Position numbers and translations under genes: made by a program. Below, piece after piece: positions 15,165-18,615 of a stretch of 18,615 nucleotides of DNA (positions are counted from its first letter, which is position 1; the number at the start of each line of letters is the position of its first letter). This stretch comes from Planctomycetota bacterium. GTDB lineage: Bacteria; Planctomycetota; Planctomycetia; Pirellulales; Pirellulaceae. The stretch covers positions 1 to 18,615 of the forward strand of contig JAPLNJ010000109.1 in the NCBI GenBank assembly GCA_026692885.1. Direction: 5' to 3'. Under the pieces are notes generated by a model. The model ran no database searches. It had not been told where the DNA came from and saw only the letters and a program-made list of their open reading frames with translations.

Positions 15165-18100
15165 CTACTTGGTGTCCTCAGTTGGCGCGGCCGTTTCCGC
15201 CGTCTTGGCCGACGGCAGTTGATTCGGCGTTTCTAGCGGGACGGAGGTGGCTTGTGGCTTCGCGGGAATTGGTTGGTGGCTGTTGTTGTTGACAGGCTGC
15301 TTGGGTTGCGATCCCGAGTCCGACCGGCGGGGGTCGAACAGGCGAGCTTTCTCGAAATCGTTCTTCCAGCCGAATTTCGCCGCGAATGCGGCGGGCGTAT
15401 AGGTTTCCTGACGATAGTCATCGGTCAAGGCGACGTAGACCACTTGGTTGGCGAGACTGCCCACAGGGCGGTAGTGGCCGTCGGGACTAATTGCCAGCCT
15501 CCCAGGCGCGGCAACTCCGGTCACTGCGAGCGTATCGGTCAGCGTGCCGTCCGCGGCGTTGTAGAACTCTACGGCTCCCGGCAGACAAACGGCGATGTGC
15601 TTGCCATTGGCTGTCCAGCTCAAGCCAGGCCCAGCGTTCAGTTTCGCCGACGCCAGACGCTCGCCCTTGGCCGCGTCCCAAATGATTAGCGACGCACCCA
15701 TGGTCGCCAAACGATCGCCGGTCGGCGACCACGCGACGTGAAGGATCTCGCCGGGCTCTGCTGTCAGTTCCTGGACACGTTCGCAAGTGGCCACATCCCA
15801 GATGCGAACCAGCTTGTCCGCGTACGTGGCAGCGATCTGCTTGCCGTCCGGCGACCACGTGGCCGATTTGCCTGACAGCTCCGCCGTCTGGATCGACCGG
15901 TCGACCTCCAGGGTTGTGGCGTCGTACACCGTCAGCGTCGCCGAGTTTCCGGCGTATGATTGGACCAGGAACCGCTTGCCGTCGGGTGCCCACGCGATGG
16001 CGCCTTTGGTTTCCGTGCTGGCGATTTCCCGGATCTCGCCATCCTTGATGGAAATCAATGCCACCGAAGCAGCGCAGGCGACCGCCATGTGGTCGGTGGT
16101 GGGGGACCAAGCCAGCGCTAATCCTGGGCTGTTAAGGACAAACGTGCGGACGTTGCGGCCGGTGCTCGGCTCCCAGAACTTGACGCTCATATCCTGGCCA
16201 GTGGAAGCCAAGTACTTCCCGTTGGGCGACCACGCCAGGGCCTCGATCTTCTTCTCATGCCCGAACAGGACCCGCAGTCCGGCCGGCAGAAACCCATTTT
16301 CTGCGGAGAAACCGGGCTTCTCTTCCGCCGCGTTTCCGCCCCACACTCGAATCGTCGCCGGATACTTCGCGCCGTCGTCCCCCGCAATCGCGATCAAGTC
16401 ACCCGTCGCGCTACACGCGACCGCGGAGATCAAATCGCGGTGAGCGACGGGCAGCACTGTCCAGCTGCGGAGGCCGGCGATTGCTGCCGGCTGCGTGACC
16501 GATGATTGCGGGAACCACGGCGCGTCTATGCGCGTCAGGAAGAAATCCGACTCGACGCGGCACTGGGGCAGCTTGTCCATTAGCCCTTGCACGCCCTCGG
16601 GTGTCACGCGAGTCGCTTTCAGACTCAGAAACCGCAGGGCTGCCAATCCGTACAGGTGTGGCAATGCCGAGTCGGCGATCGGGTTCGCGTCAAGGATCAA
16701 GGTTTCCAACGTCTTCAGCCCAGCAAGGTCCTGAACGCCCCGGTTCGAGATCCGGGCGTTCTTCAAGTTGAGCAGCGTGATGGCCTTGAGGAATCTGACA
16801 TCGTTGAGAACCCCGTCCCCCATGTTGGAGCCTTCAGCAGACAGCTCCAGCACATGGAAGGGCGGCTTCAGCTGTTGTCCGCGGACAGTCTGCGTTGCAC
16901 CGTTCGGCCATCGAATCTTCGCGAATGCGTTGCCTCCAAAATAGGTTGCTATGTAGACCGCGTGGAGTTCCCTGCTGGGATCGAATTGCTCGCCAACATC
17001 GATATGACACGAGGAGAGTCGTGCCCTTAGCGCCGTAGCGCTCTCCGGTTTGATGTTTGTGTAGTCCAGATCGATCGTTGTTGCCTTCCGCAGCAGTGCT
17101 AGATCGTCAATACAGGCGTCGGTTATGTACGTCCCGCGCAAGCTTAGATGTTGAAGATTGGGGAGTCGGACGAAGATGTCAACGGCGCCGTCTCCAACTC
17201 GCGAGAAGGCCAAGGCAACATCCGATAGGTCCGTCAATGTACGAAGCGAATCGATACCCAGATCGCTGACTGTCGTGTTAGCCGCTTGCAGCGCGGCGAT
17301 CCGTCCCAGTTTACCGATCGCGACGAGTCCCGCGTCCGATATTCGAGTGGCATTGACGTTTAGCTCTCGCAGATCCGTGAGGGTTTGGAACTGTCTGATT
17401 CCGGCATCGGAAACATCGGTGGCGCAGACATTCAACGTGCGCAGCGCCGCGAGGCGTCCCAGCGTTGCAGATCCCTCATCAGTTAGCTTGCTGAAACTCA
17501 GGTTCAGGGTCGCGAGTCGCCTGAGTCGCGCAAGTGGGGCCAACCCGCTACCCGCAACCGCGGTCCGGCTCAGGTCCAGAGTCTCCAGAGCTTCACAGCC
17601 CGCAAGATGAGACAGGCCGGCGTCCGTGACGCGCGTCGACGCCAGGTTCAGCTCCGTCAAGCCCCTTAAACCAGCGAGATGCTTCAGGCCCGCATCCCCG
17701 ATGGCTGTCCCCGTCAACAGCAGCCTTCGCAGATTCTTCAGGCTGCCTACGTGCTTCAGCCCTGTGTCCGTGATCGGTTGCCCGGAGAGGTCGAGTCCTT
17801 CCAGATTCTTGAACCCGGGAAACGTGGCCAGCACTTGGTCGTTGATCGTCATGTTCGAAAAAGTGAGCGTCCGAACAGTTTCGTTCTTGGCAAGGTAAGC
17901 CCAGCCCGCGGGAGAGATCGGACAGGCAGACACCTGCAACTCCGTCAGCTTGTTGAAGCCGACGAGCCGTGCTGCGGCACGATCAATGATGCCGCGGTTG
18001 GCAAGCCTCAGCACCGTCAGGTTCGGCAGCCGCTGCAGGTAGGCCAGCTCTGCTGGCTGGAATCTTGCGTCCGGGCCGAGGGTGAGCGACTCGACGGAGA

Positions 18101-18615
18101 ACGCTTTTTGGGGGAGATTCTCGGTTGTCGCGACTTCGCGTGTTTGTGCGCCGCTACGAATCGAGAGGTTGGTGCCGCGTTCCAGCAGCCACTTCGCCAC
18201 CCAACGCTCTGCCTCCGTGGATTCCTTTGGCACGTCCTCCAATTTCATCGGCAGGTCGCGAACCAGGCGGAAGCCGTCCGCCGTGGTGAAGAGAGGGCCC
18301 GGGCGCAGGTCACGTTGCCCTAGCGCACTTGCCGCCGGTGCGAAGAAGGCGCCGCCTCGTGTCACAAAATACGGACCCGAGGTCGTGGACCGGGCCACAC
18401 ATAACCACTCGGCAACGTTGCCCATCATGTCGTGCAGGCCGAATGGATTCGGGGTTTTCTGGGCGACAGGATGTGCGTGATCCCGACGAAGTTCGGGAGG
18501 CGCAGCTTTGCCCTCACTTGCCCAGGAGTACTTGGCCAACTCGGCTACCGTGTCCACGAAGCCGAACTTCAGATTGCCTCCAGCACGACAAGCAAACTCC
18601 CATTCATCCTCGTAC
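15165..18615 (-). CDS. SUMF1-like / leucine-rich repeat / WD40 fusion protein (5' end cut by window)
   Basis: The frame runs to the window edge (first visible residues YEDEWEFACRAGG), so the N-terminus is missing; a GTG at 18557 is internal. Counting from that GTG, residues 1-105 are the end of an SUMF1/formylglycine-generating-enzyme-like fold (GLHDMMGNVAEW, RGGAFFAP, GFRLVRDLP). The two catalytic Cys positions of true FGE appear to be Ala here, so oxidase activity is unlikely. Residues about 155-520 are 14-15 leucine-rich repeats of about 24 residues with the T-x-I-T/S-DAGL pattern. After an insert (520-580) come about three more (to 665). Residues 700-1025 are a WD40-type propeller with AWSP(N/D)GK signatures. 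The tail has SPDGHYR and AAFAAKFGWKND, which I recall as a planctomycete C-terminal module, then a low-complexity end. It is probably a binding scaffold; location is unknown without the N-terminus. Confidence 0.88.
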   Translation of the reverse strand, partial: YEDEWEFACRAGGNLKFGFVDTVAELAKYSWASEGKAAPPELRRDHAHPVAQKTPNPFGLHDMMGNVAEWLCVARSTTSGPYFVTRGGAFFAPAASALGQRDLRPGPLFTTADGFRLVRDLPMKLEDVPKESTEAERWVAKWLLERGTNLSIRSGAQTREVATTENLPQKAFSVESLTLGPDARFQPAELAYLQRLPNLTVLRLANRGIIDRAAARLVGFNKLTELQVSACPISPAGWAYLAKNETVRTLTFSNMTINDQVLATFPGFKNLEGLDLSGQPITDTGLKHVGSLKNLRRLLLTGTAIGDAGLKHLAGLRGLTELNLASTRVTDAGLSHLAGCEALETLDLSRTAVAGSGLAPLARLRRLATLNLSFSKLTDEGSATLGRLAALRTLNVCATDVSDAGIRQFQTLTDLRELNVNATRISDAGLVAIGKLGRIAALQAANTTVSDLGIDSLRTLTDLSDVALAFSRVGDGAVDIFVRLPNLQHLSLRGTYITDACIDDLALLRKATTIDLDYTNIKPESATALRARLSSCHIDVGEQFDPSRELHAVYIATYFGGNAFAKIRWPNGATQTVRGQQLKPPFHVLELSAEGSNMGDGVLNDVRFLKAITLLNLKNARISNRGVQDLAGLKTLETLILDANPIADSALPHLYGLAALRFLSLKATRVTPEGVQGLMDKLPQCRVESDFFLTRIDAPWFPQSSVTQPAAIAGLRSWTVLPVAHRDLISAVACSATGDLIAIAGDDGAKYPATIRVWGGNAAEEKPGFSAENGFLPAGLRVLFGHEKKIEALAWSPNGKYLASTGQDMSVKFWEPSTGRNVRTFVLNSPGLALAWSPTTDHMAVACAASVALISIKDGEIREIASTETKGAIAWAPDGKRFLVQSYAGNSATLTVYDATTLEVDRSIQTAELSGKSATWSPDGKQIAATYADKLVRIWDVATCERVQELTAEPGEILHVAWSPTGDRLATMGASLIIWDAAKGERLASAKLNAGPGLSWTANGKHIAVCLPGAVEFYNAADGTLTDTLAVTGVAAPGRLAISPDGHYRPVGSLANQVVYVALTDDYRQETYTPAAFAAKFGWKNDFEKARLFDPRRSDSGSQPKQPVNNNSHQPIPAKPQATSVPLETPNQLPSAKTAETAAPTEDTK

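Overview
The window looks like a chromosomal segment of a planctomycete, most likely a Pirellulales-like member of the Planctomycetota. The basis is its high GC content, the absence of recognisable housekeeping genes, and several protein architectures typical of that phylum: an SUMF1-like/leucine-rich-repeat/WD40 fusion, a very long membrane-anchored PQQ-type beta-propeller, an MJ0042-like zinc ribbon followed by a single membrane segment and a proline-rich linker, and many secreted proteins of unknown function. The intergenic DNA is rich in long inverted repeats. The lineage is an inference from architecture; no rRNA or marker gene is present.

Layout. Positions 1-1022 (+) hold the 3' part of a family 2 glycosyltransferase. 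It converges on a four-gene minus-strand block that reads 10117 to 1188: a single-pass membrane protein (9146-10117), a 1,198-residue anchored TPR/PQQ-propeller protein (5438-9034), an 836-residue secreted protein with a helical N-terminal half and an oligopeptide-binding-protein-like C-terminal half (2685-5195), and a 491-residue secreted protein (1188-2663). The last two are 21 nt apart and surely co-transcribed. The first two junctions carry long hairpins, so the extent of co-transcription is uncertain. Just upstream of the first gene is a short open frame (10127-10255) that looks like the stranded C-terminus of a lost gene. A Tat-exported amidohydrolase (10367-11356, +) starts divergently. 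Two further minus-strand genes follow: a coiled-coil secreted protein (11521-12252) and a zinc-ribbon/transmembrane protein (12382-14289). Each is preceded at nearly the same distance (85 and 82 nt) by a near-identical 41-bp element. Positions 14290-15164 are non-coding and repeat-dense. The window ends inside the SUMF1-LRR-WD40 gene (15165-18615, minus), which is cut by the window edge.

How the genes may work together. Almost every product is predicted to be membrane-anchored or exported, so this is a cell-envelope region. The 1188-10117 block puts a solute-binding-like protein next to a propeller scaffold and a TonB/TolA-like single-pass protein, with no ABC permease or ATPase in the window. 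It is the best candidate here for an undescribed envelope system, but its function cannot be read from the sequence. I found no CRISPR array, tRNA, rRNA, transposase, phage gene or recognisable defence system.
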